Assembly: GCA_023391095.1 (NCBI GenBank)
Contig: JAEWBN010000020.1
Location: 1-64,000 of the forward strand
Length of the DNA: 64,000 nucleotides
From: Pseudomonadota bacterium
GTDB lineage: Bacteria > Pseudomonadota > Alphaproteobacteria > Rhizobiales > Devosiaceae
Direction: 5' to 3'
Below the pieces are notes generated by a model, which was not told where the DNA came from, searched no databases, and was given only the letters and a program-made list of their open reading frames with translations. Each line of letters starts with the position of its first letter. Within the stretch, counting starts at the first letter, position 1. Position numbers and translations under genes: made by a program. Below are positions 1-7,733 of the stretch, one piece after another.

Positions 1-122
1 CGCAAGCCATCGAGCACAATCCGGATCTTGTCCTCTGCAGAAAAATGCCGTCGGGTCGCCCGGCGGATATCCTTGACAACCTGTTCGGCGGGCTTCTTCG
101 TCTTCGTGGTTTTCGTCGTCAT
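1..122 (-). CDS. IS3-family transposase OrfA, N-terminal part, cut by window edge
   Basis: Forty codons are visible, starting at the ATG at 120-122 and running off the left edge. The protein begins MTTKTTKTKKPAEQVVKDIR and continues with a stretch (RRHFSAEDKIRIVLDGL) that I recognise as the start of IS3-type OrfA proteins, whose N-terminal helix-turn-helix binds the ends of the element. OrfA normally works with OrfB (the DDE integrase domain) made by frameshifting; OrfB would lie outside the window. Upstream, toward position 207, is the probable end of the element. Whether the copy is intact cannot be judged. Confidence 0.75.
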   Translation of the reverse strand, partial: MTTKTTKTKKPAEQVVKDIRRATRRHFSAEDKIRIVLDGL

Positions 123-207
123 TCTGGGGCTTTCGTCCTTCAGATGAGACCAGAACTCTCCTTAACGATCAAACCCAATTCTGTGCCACGGGTGCTGATG
201 CCGGACA
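123..207 (-). mobile_element. Probable terminal segment of the IS3-type element
   Basis: The non-coding stretch upstream of the transposase reads, on the minus strand from 207, TGTCCGGCATCAGCACCCGT. It starts with TG as IS3 ends do, and is GC-richer than the AT-rich DNA that follows. The opposite end and any target duplication lie outside the window, so the boundary is inferred. Confidence 0.4.
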
Positions 208-434
208 GATCTGAAAAGGCGTATCGCTCGACCAAAGGATTCTGCGATCAGCTGAAGCTGCCCATCAAATCTGCTACGAGTCCATTTTCAACTCACTGGC
301 CTTTCGGCCAGGCTGGCAGAGCTCGCCAAAATTTCAGCAATAGACTCCGGGATAAAAGTGCTAAGTATGAAGTTAATACTTAAAATTGAAAGGAAACATA
401 GACATAAATAGCCAAGTAAAACGGAGTTTCTATA

Positions 435-719
435 ATGAAAATCAATGATGTAGATAATATTGATCCAATTCCCCCTGTTCCGCATATCGAAGATCATTAC
501 GATTTGGTTGATGTTGGCGGGCTGGTCTTGTTCGACTCTATCGAGGATGCGCGTGTCTATGCTGCTACCGACCGCCATCTTTGGTTTTTGCGCGAGAGCG
601 ACAACGGGTCTACGTGGTACGCCGAGGGCTGGTGCGGGCAGTTTGTTGACTGCGCGGGATATTGCGTTACCACCAAACCTAGGAAACAGCAGGATGACGA
701 CGCCATTTTTCGTTACTGA
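435..719 (+). CDS. Hypothetical acidic protein, 94 aa
   Basis: The start at 435 is preceded by ACGGAG at a fitting distance. The 94-residue product is acidic at the N-terminus (MKINDVDNIDPIPP) and rich in aromatic residues in the middle (HLWFLRESDNGSTWYAEGW), with two cysteines (GWCGQFVDCAGY). I see no signal peptide, membrane segment or known motif. It sits alone in AT-rich DNA between the IS end and the resolvase, which fits island cargo. An overlapping reverse-strand frame is longer but less protein-like. Function unknown. Confidence 0.5.
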   Translation: MKINDVDNIDPIPPVPHIEDHYDLVDVGGLVLFDSIEDARVYAATDRHLWFLRESDNGSTWYAEGWCGQFVDCAGYCVTTKPRKQQDDDAIFRY

Positions 720-723
720 GCCC

Positions 724-743
724 CGGACGTCTGCCGGCGTCCG
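724..743 (+). terminator. Weak hairpin after the 94-aa gene
   Basis: CGGACG and CGTCCG form a 6-bp stem with an 8-base loop five bases after the stop. There is no clear T run, so it is only a candidate terminator. Confidence 0.25.
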
Positions 744-863
744 TCCGCTCAATAGGCCGTCAGCCAAGTGTCAGCACTGCGCCGATTGACAACTTGGGCT
801 GTGCGCTTCCTAGTGACTAGGCCAAATGCTCACAAGCATCTTAGAAAAATCAGGCGGCCCAAC

Positions 864-1496
864 TTACTCCCAAGCGGCGAGTATGGCCTCAGCTTTCGCC
901 GGGTCTGCCTTGATGCGCAGGACTGTCTGCCGGGAGAGCGCAGCGGCCTTTGCAATATCTCCAGTGCCGGCAGTGCCGAGTGCCAGCATGTTATTGACTA
1001 GCTCCAGCGCCTTCCTGTCGTAACTGGGCTTACGGCCTAGGTAAGTCTTGCCCTCCGCTTTGGCAGCCTCAATACCCGCCCGCTGGCTGGATTTAGTTGC
1101 TTCATGCTGCGCTTGTGCTGTTGCGGCCATAAACCCAATCAGTGCGTCCCGTACGGCCATTTGGATGGGGTCTGCGGTGGAGCCGTCGAACGTCATACCG
1201 TTAATGACAGTACGAACAATCACGCCCTTGGCCATGAACGCGCGGATGGTCTCAGTGACATCCGCATAATTGCGCCCCAAACGGTCCACCCAACGCACCA
1301 CAAGCGTGTCACCGCGCCTAAGCAAGTCAAAGAGCCGCTTCCCTTGAAGGCGCTCCTTGAGCGCTGTCGATGCCCCAGAGACCCCATGATCCGCAACGAT
1401 CTCGTCGATAGCGAAGCCGGCCTGCTCGGCTTGAGTTCTCTGATGATCGAGGTGCTGTTCGGCAGTCGAGACGCGCGCATAGAGTATGGTAGCCAT
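864..1496 (-). CDS. Serine recombinase (resolvase/invertase family)
   Basis: The 210-residue protein is a small serine recombinase, which cuts and rejoins DNA at short crossover sites through a covalent phosphoserine bond. The N-terminal catalytic domain starts with ILYARVSTAEQ; Ser10 is the expected nucleophile and Arg8 belongs to the active site. The helix WVDRLGRNYADV and the long central helix of the family are present. The last 45 residues (from about 165, YDRKALELV to VLRIKADP) form the helix-turn-helix DNA-binding domain. Length is normal. It is the only gene in its neighbourhood on this strand, and the DNA upstream (1500-1640) contains candidate binding repeats. It probably resolves or inverts part of the mobile element. 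Confidence 0.85.
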   Translation of the reverse strand: MATILYARVSTAEQHLDHQRTQAEQAGFAIDEIVADHGVSGASTALKERLQGKRLFDLLRRGDTLVVRWVDRLGRNYADVTETIRAFMAKGVIVRTVINGMTFDGSTADPIQMAVRDALIGFMAATAQAQHEATKSSQRAGIEAAKAEGKTYLGRKPSYDRKALELVNNMLALGTAGTGDIAKAAALSRQTVLRIKADPAKAEAILAAWE

Positions 1497-2617
1497 AGGC
1501 CCCCCAGAGTCCGTACAGATAGCGTCCGTTGTGTATCATCTCCGTTGACTTGATTCCACCCTTGTGGACACAGTCTGGTCGATCCGGAGCATTGTTCGCA
1601 ATGGTATACCCTTACGGACGGGCGGGGTCAGGCAATGGACGACCCCGTTCATCCTAAACTGAACTGTCTGCTGACCATAGGAAGCTGATAACCAGAGCAG
1701 TAGTATTTTAAATTACGGATTGGACTTTGAACGGGCGTTAGCTTGGGGTTGAAAATACATCTTCCTCGCTCACCAACACGAGTATAACGCGAGGATTTTG
1801 TTAACATGAGGGGTTATTTTGTAGAATGAATAGCGTCTATCAGCCGCGCAAATTCGCGCCGGTGGGAGTTCTAGTTTTTGGGCTTAGCTTCATGCATGCC
1901 GTTCCACTGGAAACGCTCCATACCCCACCATCGTTGGTGAATGGTACGACGTAGAACATGGGCAGGGCGACTGTGGTACGCCATGGTCGCTCCGCATTAT
2001 GCCGAAGGCCATAACCGGGTCGGACACCTATTGCGAGTTTAGTGACGTACGGCGCGACAAGTGGATGGTCAGATCTGGTCAGATCGCGATTAGTTGAAAG
2101 TCCAGCTGACCATCGTGTTGATATTATGCGGCGACGGACCACTATGGGCGCCAAAGTGCGATCCGACGGAGGTCAAAATTTTGCAGTCCCGCCCGGGCGG
2201 CCTCGTCATCCTAGTGTGACCTGTATCGCAGGCAACAACATCGTATGCCAACACTGGCGCGATTGCGTCAAGGTGCTCCCCCTTGCGTCATTCAGGTCGG
2301 TCCGATGCACATGCCCCTTGGCGACTCAGAAGCGGCAGCGCCAAAAGTTAGCCTATATCCGCATAAGCACTCCCTTACGGACATTACGCTCATCCAAGTA
2401 TATATGAACCAAATACGCGCAACGCAGAAAAATATTTACTACCTAGCGCCAATGCGTCAATATCGCGGTTCAGGCATAAGTTGATTTCAAGATTATTATA
2501 TAGGTAGATTTCATTCCGGAAGCTACCCGGGGATTTTACTATGCTACAATGGAAACAAAATGATTTTATATTCTTCTTGGCTGAGGGGCAGGTGCCGATG
2601 TGATCTGACCACCTTGG
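1497..2617. other. Gene-poor 1.1-kb stretch of the tRNA-Phe island
   Basis: I see no convincing gene here. The frames at 1840-2154 (minus) and 2042-2407 (plus) have low-complexity or cysteine/arginine-rich translations without motifs or ribosome sites. An exact 11-bp repeat, CCCTTACGGAC, occurs at 1609-1619 and 2372-2382; the inverted form of its core (GTCCGTA) is at 1509-1515, just upstream of the resolvase. These could be recombinase sites or promoter elements. The segment 2380-2600 is clearly AT-rich, as expected for regulatory DNA ahead of the excisionase-like gene. Confidence 0.4.
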
Positions 2618-2629
2618 GTGTGGGGCCTA

Positions 2630-2902
2630 ATGAATAGCCTTACTTCAGAACCAACTACCGCATCGCGACGTTACAACGCTTTGCCGCAATCTTTGGCACC
2701 CTTAGGTCTTTCTCGAGAAATGGCCGCTGCATATATAGGTGTAAGTCCATCTAAATTTGACCAGTTGGTCAAAGATAGACGGATGCCTAAACCAAAAAAA
2801 ATTGACAGTCGCCGCGTTTGGGATAGGCAAGAAATCGAGCTAGCTTTTAGACAGCTGCCCGGCGAGGACAAGGAGGCAGACGAATGGGCACCGTTCCATT
2901 AA
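2630..2902 (+). CDS. AlpA/excisionase-like helix-turn-helix protein
   Basis: The frame opens at 2618, but the ATG at 2630 (MNSLTSEPTTASRRY) is as likely; neither has a strong ribosome site. The centre reads LGLSREMAAAYIGVSPSKFD followed by RMPKPKKIDSRRVWDRQEIE, the MerR/AlpA-type winged helix found in phage excisionases. Such proteins bend DNA at attachment sites and steer the integrase toward excision. The 3' end overlaps the integrase start by 19 bases, so the two are translated together. Function as excisionase is inferred from fold and context. Confidence 0.7.
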   Translation: MNSLTSEPTTASRRYNALPQSLAPLGLSREMAAAYIGVSPSKFDQLVKDRRMPKPKKIDSRRVWDRQEIELAFRQLPGEDKEADEWAPFH

Positions 2903-3969
2903 AGGGTCACGGGCTCCGCCTGCCCCGGTTCGTCATTGAATACGAATCTCCGAAGGGCAGCGGTAAGTGGTTCGTTTATTTCCGCCAAAAGGGCCAGAAA
3001 AACGTGCGAATGCATGGCATGCCGGGAACGGCCGAATGGGAAGCAACCTATCGTCGGTTGCTTGCCGGGGAGCGGCCAGTGTCGCCAAAGATAAAGCAGC
3101 CGGTACAAGGCACTTTCGCATGGTTGTGTCAGCAATACATGGCCTCTACCGAATTCGGGGGGTTGTCCCAACGCACCAAACATGTGCGGCGCGGTATTCT
3201 TTCACACTGTATGGCAGAAAGCCCCACAGGCACCAATCTCACCTTTGGCGATGTCCCAATTGATCAGTTTCGGCCAAAAACTGTTGCGCTGATCCGCGAT
3301 AAGAAACGAGAATTTCCCGAAGCAGCGAACGGACGCGTCAAAGCAATTCGAGCGGTGTTTAGCTGGGCAACACTGCCCGAAGTTGGCATTACGCAGGCGA
3401 ATCCTGCCCGCGATGTTCGATATCTCAAGAACAACAATCCAGACGGGCACCATACGTGGACACTTGAAGAGGTGGAGCAGTTCGAAAGGCGCCACCCACT
3501 TGGTACGAAAGCTCATCTCGCGCTTGGTCTGCTTCTCTACACAGGCCAACGCCGTTCTGATGTTGTCCAGTTTGGTTACCAGAATGAGAAACAGGGCGCG
3601 CTGCACTTTACCCAACAGAAGAACCGCGACAACAAGCCGGTCCATCTTCAAATTCCAATTCGCCCGGAACTGCGGCGCATTTTGGATGCTAGCCCGACGG
3701 GTGACTTGGTTTATCTGGTCACAAATTTTGGGAAGCCATTCACGAGTGCTGGATTTGGAAATTGGTTTCGAGAAAAATGCCTTCAAGCGGGAGTACCGGG
3801 ACGAGCCCACGGTCTTCGCAAAGCCTGTGCAACTCGACTTGCTGAGAATGGAGCGACAGCGCACGAGATTATGGCCATCACCGGTCACAAGACAATCAAG
3901 GAGGTGGAGCGGTACACCATGGCCGCAAACCAGAAGCGACTAGCTGAGAGCGCCATAAACCGCGGCTAG
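2884..3969 (+). CDS. Tyrosine-type site-specific integrase
   Basis: The 361-residue protein is a phage-type tyrosine recombinase that inserts and excises the island. N-terminal SAM-like and core-binding regions span roughly 1-180. The catalytic domain contains Arg223 (YTGQRRSDVVQF), Lys246, His309 and Arg312 (HGLRKACATRL), His335 (ITGHKTIKEV) and the nucleophile Tyr344 (VERYTMAANQ), so all active-site residues are in place. It overlaps the upstream excisionase-like gene and ends 131 bases before the 3' end of tRNA-Phe. The intervening DNA carries inverted repeats suited to integrase arm binding. It appears functional. Confidence 0.92.
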   Translation: MGTVPLKGHGLRLPRFVIEYESPKGSGKWFVYFRQKGQKNVRMHGMPGTAEWEATYRRLLAGERPVSPKIKQPVQGTFAWLCQQYMASTEFGGLSQRTKHVRRGILSHCMAESPTGTNLTFGDVPIDQFRPKTVALIRDKKREFPEAANGRVKAIRAVFSWATLPEVGITQANPARDVRYLKNNNPDGHHTWTLEEVEQFERRHPLGTKAHLALGLLLYTGQRRSDVVQFGYQNEKQGALHFTQQKNRDNKPVHLQIPIRPELRRILDASPTGDLVYLVTNFGKPFTSAGFGNWFREKCLQAGVPGRAHGLRKACATRLAENGATAHEIMAITGHKTIKEVERYTMAANQKRLAESAINRG

Positions 3970-4055
3970 AACACTTTTCTAGATTTTGATTGTCAATGGG
4001 ACAATGCAGGAACAAAAGTGTCTAGGAAAACACCCGCTTCGACACCTCCTAGACA
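3966..4055. repeat. Cluster of inverted repeats between integrase and tRNA-Phe
   Basis: CTAGAACACTTTT (3966-3978) is the near inverse of AAAAGTGTCTAGG (4014-4026). TGTCTAGGA (4019-4027) is the exact inverse of TCCTAGACA (4047-4055), and ATTGTC (3989-3994) that of GACAAT (4000-4005). Such clusters beside an attachment site usually bind integrase and excisionase. Binding is inferred. Confidence 0.45.
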
Positions 4056-4099
4056 AAAATCCTAAAAATCTCAGTGTTTTCAGCACTTAAAGGAGATGG

Positions 4100-4175
4100 T
4101 GGTGCCCAGAGCCGGAATCGAACCAGCGACACGCGGATTTTCAATCCGCTGCTCTACCAACTGAGCTATCTGGGC
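4100..4175 (-). tRNA. tRNA-Phe (GAA), CCA encoded
   Basis: On the minus strand the 76-base sequence begins GCCCAGATAGCTCAGTTGGT and ends with CCA. The acceptor stem GCCCAGA pairs with TCTGGGC. The anticodon loop TTGAAAA carries GAA, and the T loop is TTCGATTC. The 3' end faces the integrase at 2884-3969, so this gene is the probable insertion target of the left island. Confidence 0.96.
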
Positions 4176-4341
4176 TTACCCTAAGGCCCGGCTTGGTGGA
4201 CCGGACGGGCGGCTTATAGTGCGTTTGACGGGGGCTGTCCAGCAAGGTCGGGAAAGAAAATGGGGAAGAGACGATTTTCTGTGAAAAGCCTGACATTGCA
4301 AGGGGATCGCGCCGAGGCGGAGGCGTGGAAAACCAGGCTCT

Positions 4342-4518
4342 TCAGCTGTCCTCACCGGAGTCGGCCGGTGGCTCGTCATCGCGGGCCGGAATGACATAAT
4401 TGCCGCTCAGCCAGCGGTTGAGGTCGATGTCGGCGCAGCGTTTGGAGCAGAAGGGCTTGAAAGCCTCCACCGTGGGCTTGCCGCAGATGGGGCACTTCCT
4501 GTCGGTTGCCGCAGTCAT
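4342..4518 (-). CDS. yacG: DNA gyrase inhibitor YacG (zinc-binding)
   Basis: The ATG at 4516-4518 gives a 58-residue protein and overlaps the stop of maf by a few bases. It has the YacG zinc knuckle CPICGK-(x)-FCSKRC with Cys9, Cys12, Cys24 and Cys28, followed by the conserved DLNRWLSGNYVIP. YacG proteins bind the B subunit of DNA gyrase and block its activity. The acidic tail (DDEPPADSGEDS) is common in this family. It is translated right after maf, as in many alphaproteobacteria. A longer upstream frame exists but the family start is this ATG. Confidence 0.93.
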   Translation of the reverse strand: MTAATDRKCPICGKPTVEAFKPFCSKRCADIDLNRWLSGNYVIPARDDEPPADSGEDS

Positions 4519-5156
4519 CAGACGCCCGAATGGCTCGACTGGTTGAGCCAGTTGAAGTGAACCGGATAGCCTTCGCCCGAAAGGAGCTGTGCGGTTTCCA
4601 AAAGGGGCAGGCCGACCACGCCCGAATAGGACCCGACCAGCTTGACCACGAAGGCGCCGGCAATGCCCTGAATAGCGTAGCCGCCCGCCTTGCCGCGCCA
4701 TTCGGCGCTGGCCAGGTAAGCCTCCATCTCCTTGTTGGAGAGGCGCTTGAAGCGGATGCGTGTTTCGACCAGCCGGTGGCGCCGGGCGCCCGAGGGGGTG
4801 ATCAGCGTGATGCCGGTATAGACGCGATGCGCCCGGCCCGAGAGGAGGCCGAGGCACTCGGTGGCCTCTTCCATGGTCTCGGCCTTGGGCAGAATGCGGC
4901 GCCCGACGGCAACCACCGTATCGGCGCCAAGGACCAGGGCATTGTTGCCAAAGCCGGCGATGCGCGCCTTGTGCTGCGCCGTCAGGGCCTTGAGATCGGC
5001 CAGGCGCTGCGCAAGCTTGCGCGGCAGTTCGTCCTTTTCGGGTGTCTCATCGACATGGGCCGGCACCAGATGCTCGGGTTCGATCCCGATCTGATTGAGC
5101 AGTGCCAGTCGGCGCGGCGAGGCCGAAGCCAGAATGAGATCGGGACGGCCGGCCAT
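4518..5156 (-). CDS. maf: Maf-like nucleoside triphosphate pyrophosphatase
   Basis: The 212-residue protein opens with LILASASPRRLALL, the SxSPRR signature of Maf proteins. These hydrolyse non-canonical or modified nucleotides (dTTP/UTP or m7GTP types) to the monophosphate and are linked to septum formation. The catalytic-base region LGADTVVAVG and the SGRAHRVYTG segment are present, and the C-terminal YAIQGIAGAFV motif is intact. It lies between infA (12 bases upstream) and yacG (overlapping). Substrate class cannot be assigned from the sequence alone. Confidence 0.94.
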   Translation of the reverse strand: MAGRPDLILASASPRRLALLNQIGIEPEHLVPAHVDETPEKDELPRKLAQRLADLKALTAQHKARIAGFGNNALVLGADTVVAVGRRILPKAETMEEATECLGLLSGRAHRVYTGITLITPSGARRHRLVETRIRFKRLSNKEMEAYLASAEWRGKAGGYAIQGIAGAFVVKLVGSYSGVVGLPLLETAQLLSGEGYPVHFNWLNQSSHSGV

Positions 5157-5168
5157 GCTGCGCCAAGC

Positions 5169-5387
5169 CTACTTGAAGCGGTAGGTAATGCGACCCTTGG
5201 TCAGGTCGTAGGGCGTCATCTCGCACAGGACCTTGTCGCCTGCGAGCACGCGAATGCGGTTCTTGCGCATGCGACCTGCGGTGTGGGCGATGATTTCGTG
5301 ATCGTTTTCAAGCTTCACGCGGAATGTCGCGTTGGGAAGCAATTCGGTGACCACGCCCGGAAATTCGAGCACTTCTTCCTTGGCCAT
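5169..5387 (-). CDS. infA: Translation initiation factor IF-1
   Basis: The ATG at 5385-5387 (MAKEEVLEFPG) gives the standard 72 residues. It is preceded by AGGAGA at the right distance, so I prefer it over the frame opening at 5411. The product is the single OB-fold protein that binds the ribosomal A site during initiation, with the conserved HEIIAHTAGRMRKNRIRVLA and DLTKGRITYRFK. It sits in the conserved order phosphatase - infA - maf - yacG. Confidence 0.98.
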   Translation of the reverse strand: MAKEEVLEFPGVVTELLPNATFRVKLENDHEIIAHTAGRMRKNRIRVLAGDKVLCEMTPYDLTKGRITYRFK

Positions 5388-5463
5388 ACTTTCTCCTGAG
5401 AAGGCCCCCATGCGCCATTGGTGGCTGGCCGGGGCCGCAAATTTGGGCGGAACCTACTTCAAT

Positions 5464-6423
5464 TCATTGGCTTTGTGAACCACTTGCTACAAGTGGCTCG
5501 AGACGAGCCCGAACGCGCTTGCGCAGCGTGTCGCGAAGATCACGATAAGCGTTGAGCACCAGCTCGCGATTGCCTTCGACGAGGGAGGGATCATCGACCT
5601 GCCACTGCTCGATTGCGCCCGCTTCCAGACCATGGCGTTCGACCGCTTCGGGCGCGTCGTCGGACAGGGTCACAACGAGATCGAAATGGTTGGCGACCAG
5701 TTCGTCCAGGATATGGGGCGTGTGCACGCTCATATCAATGCCGATCTCTTCCATGACCTCGTGCACGAAAGCGTCGGCCTTGCCGCCGTTGACGCCCACG
5801 GAACGGGCGATGAGGCGGCCGGGAAAGACATGGCGCGCCAGCGCGGCGGCGATGGGCGAGCGGACCGAATTCATCGAACAGACGAACAGCACGCTGGGCA
5901 GCTGGCTCGTGGCTTCGTCGATGCGACTGGCATAGGGCTGGACGGCGCAGATCAGCGTAAACAGGCGCCGGGCGGTATTGAGGTCGATGATCAGCTTGTT
6001 GTTGAGCCGTGTGCGCAGCAGTTCGGCGGCTTCATTGTGGAGGCCCCGGCGGGCCATGTCGACGGTTTCGATCTGAAACGGCTGCGCCGACTTGATGGCC
6101 TCATAATAGGCCTCGCGAATGCGGAAATAGTCCCGAATCAACCGGCGGAACGGGGTCAGCGACAGATAGTGCGCGGCGATGGGCTGGAAGGTTTCGGGGT
6201 GGCGCACATCGAGGACGATGTAGTTGCCGATGATGGACATATGGAGGGCGTAAGGCCCTTCGGCCTGGACACGGGCAGGCCGGAAGCTGTTGTCCTCGAG
6301 CAGATCATAGATGGCGATGCGCCATTCATGCACCTCGTCGGGATTGATCGAGGTAATCGTATTGGGGTCGAGCGTTACGGTCACCAGCCTGTCCTTGCTG
6401 GCTGCCGTCGCTTCTGTCCCCAT
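5464..6423 (-). CDS. UPF0262 domain fused to low-molecular-weight phosphatase/ArsC-like domain
   Basis: From the ATG at 6421-6423, eight bases after hisD, one frame encodes 319 residues. Residues 12-165 match the UPF0262 family (VTVTLDPNTI, GPYALHMSI, FRIREAYYEAI, MARRGLHNEA, ARRLFTLICAV). Residues 176-319 form a low-molecular-weight phosphotyrosine phosphatase or arsenate-reductase-like domain with the P-loop Cys182-(x5)-Arg188 (VLFVCSMNSVRSP). In related bacteria I remember these as two adjacent genes. Here the linker ASRIDEATSQ joins them with no stop; only a GTG offers an internal start, without a ribosome site. Function of UPF0262 is unknown and the phosphatase substrate is not evident. 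The long N-terminal extension of the open frame antisense to nothing known was left out. Confidence 0.85.
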   Translation of the reverse strand: MGTEATAASKDRLVTVTLDPNTITSINPDEVHEWRIAIYDLLEDNSFRPARVQAEGPYALHMSIIGNYIVLDVRHPETFQPIAAHYLSLTPFRRLIRDYFRIREAYYEAIKSAQPFQIETVDMARRGLHNEAAELLRTRLNNKLIIDLNTARRLFTLICAVQPYASRIDEATSQLPSVLFVCSMNSVRSPIAAALARHVFPGRLIARSVGVNGGKADAFVHEVMEEIGIDMSVHTPHILDELVANHFDLVVTLSDDAPEAVERHGLEAGAIEQWQVDDPSLVEGNRELVLNAYRDLRDTLRKRVRARLEPLVASGSQSQ

Positions 6424-6431
6424 GGAAATGC

Positions 6432-7724
6432 TCAAGTGTTCAACCGTATCGAGATGGAGCGGCCATGGCCATCGAGCCCCTCGACGCCGGCAATGGTCAC
6501 GGCCGGCTCGGCCAGGGCCGAAAGGGACGATGGCGTGCAGCCCAGGATGGAGGTGCGTTTCATGAAGTCCAGCACGCCCAGGCCGGAAGCGAAACGCGCC
6601 GAGCGGGCCGTGGGCAGGACATGGTTGGAGCCGCCGACATAGTCTCCAATGGCCTCGGGGGTATGGTGGCCGAGGAAAATCGCGCCGGCGTGGCGGATGG
6701 CGGGCAGGAGAGCCTGCGGATCGTCGAGGGCGAGTTCCACGTGTTCGGAGGCAATGCGATTGGCGAGGTCTGCAGCCTCGTCGAGCGAGGCTACCGTGAT
6801 GATGGCGCCAAATTCGTCCCATCCCTCGCGGGCAATGGCCTGCTTGGGCAGGAGCGCGAGTTGTCGATCCATTTCCGCACCGACAGCGTCGGCGATCCGC
6901 GGATCCGTGGTGACCAGGATGGACTGGGCGCCGCCGCCATGTTCGGCCTGCGCAATCAGGTCCGCGGCGATCCAGGCGGGGTTGGCGGAGCTGTCGGCAA
7001 TGACCAGAACTTCGGAGGGGCCGGCGATCATGTCGATGCCGACCTGACCGAACACCTGGCGCTTGGCGGTGGCCACATAGGCATTGCCGGGGCCGACGAC
7101 CTTGTCCACCCGGGGTATGGAGGCTGTGCCATAGGCGAGGGCGGCCACGGCCTGGGCGCCGCCAATGCGGTAGATTTCGGTGACGCCGGCAATCCTTGCC
7201 GCTGCGAGGACTGTGGGGTTGATCTCGCCATTGGGGGTCGGGACGGCCATGGCGATGCGGTCCACACCCGCCACCTTGGCCGGCACGGCGTTCATCAGCA
7301 CCGATGAGGGATAGGAGGCGAGCCCGCCGGGGACGTAGATGCCGACCGCGTCGACCGGCGTCCAGCGCGAACCCAGGGTCACCCCGAGCGCGTCGGTATA
7401 GACGTGGTCAGCCGGCTTCTGCTTTTCGTGATGCGCGCGGATGCGATCGTGGGCGGTCTGGAGAGCCGCGATCACATTGGCGGGCACAGTGGCGGCAGCG
7501 TCAGCGATTTCCTCAGGGCGGAAGCGGATCGTCTCGGGGGTGATCCCGGCCTTGTCGAAACGATTGGTGAGCGCGACCACGGCTTCGTCACCGCGTGTGC
7601 GGACGTCGGCAATGATGCCGGCGACAGTGTCGTTGACGTCCTGGCTGGCTTCGCGCTTGCCGGAAAGCAGGGCGGAAAAGCGGGCTTCAAAATCAGCGGC
7701 GGCGCTATCGAGGCGAAGGGGCAT
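6432..7724 (-). CDS. hisD: Histidinol dehydrogenase
   Basis: The 430-residue enzyme oxidises L-histidinol to L-histidine in two NAD-dependent steps, the last of histidine synthesis. Family hallmarks are visible: YVPGGLASYPSSVLMNAVPA, GPGNAYVATAKRQV, DMIAGPSEVLVIAD, the zinc and substrate region AEHGGGAQSILVT, and SEHVELALDDP. Length is typical. It stands alone among his genes here, as often in alphaproteobacteria, between DUF2948 upstream and the UPF0262 fusion downstream, spaced closely enough for one transcript. Confidence 0.97.
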   Translation of the reverse strand: MPLRLDSAAADFEARFSALLSGKREASQDVNDTVAGIIADVRTRGDEAVVALTNRFDKAGITPETIRFRPEEIADAAATVPANVIAALQTAHDRIRAHHEKQKPADHVYTDALGVTLGSRWTPVDAVGIYVPGGLASYPSSVLMNAVPAKVAGVDRIAMAVPTPNGEINPTVLAAARIAGVTEIYRIGGAQAVAALAYGTASIPRVDKVVGPGNAYVATAKRQVFGQVGIDMIAGPSEVLVIADSSANPAWIAADLIAQAEHGGGAQSILVTTDPRIADAVGAEMDRQLALLPKQAIAREGWDEFGAIITVASLDEAADLANRIASEHVELALDDPQALLPAIRHAGAIFLGHHTPEAIGDYVGGSNHVLPTARSARFASGLGVLDFMKRTSILGCTPSSLSALAEPAVTIAGVEGLDGHGRSISIRLNT

Positions 7725-7733
7725 TGAGGGCTT

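Larger units (their letters stand above)
1..4099. mobile_element. Genomic island (right part) next to tRNA-Phe
   Basis: This segment holds an IS end, a serine resolvase, poorly coding AT-rich DNA, an excisionase-like gene and a tyrosine integrase that points at the 3' end of tRNA-Phe. An integrase beside a tRNA 3' end is the classic layout of an integrated element. To the right of the tRNA the conserved core genes begin at once. I found no second copy of the tRNA-Phe 3' end in the window, so the far boundary must lie beyond position 1. Extent and identity are inferred. Confidence 0.6.

Noticed and set aside
288..767. 159-residue reverse-strand frame
   Set aside because: It overlaps the better supported 94-residue gene, lacks a ribosome site and has a composition unlike a folded protein.
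1840..2407. Frames of 104 and 121 residues on opposite strands
   Set aside because: They overlap each other, have no ribosome site or motif, and are rich in Arg, Cys and Ser as expected from chance frames.
5632..6642. 336-residue plus-strand frame
   Set aside because: It is antisense to the UPF0262/phosphatase and hisD genes and shows only GC-driven mirror sequence.
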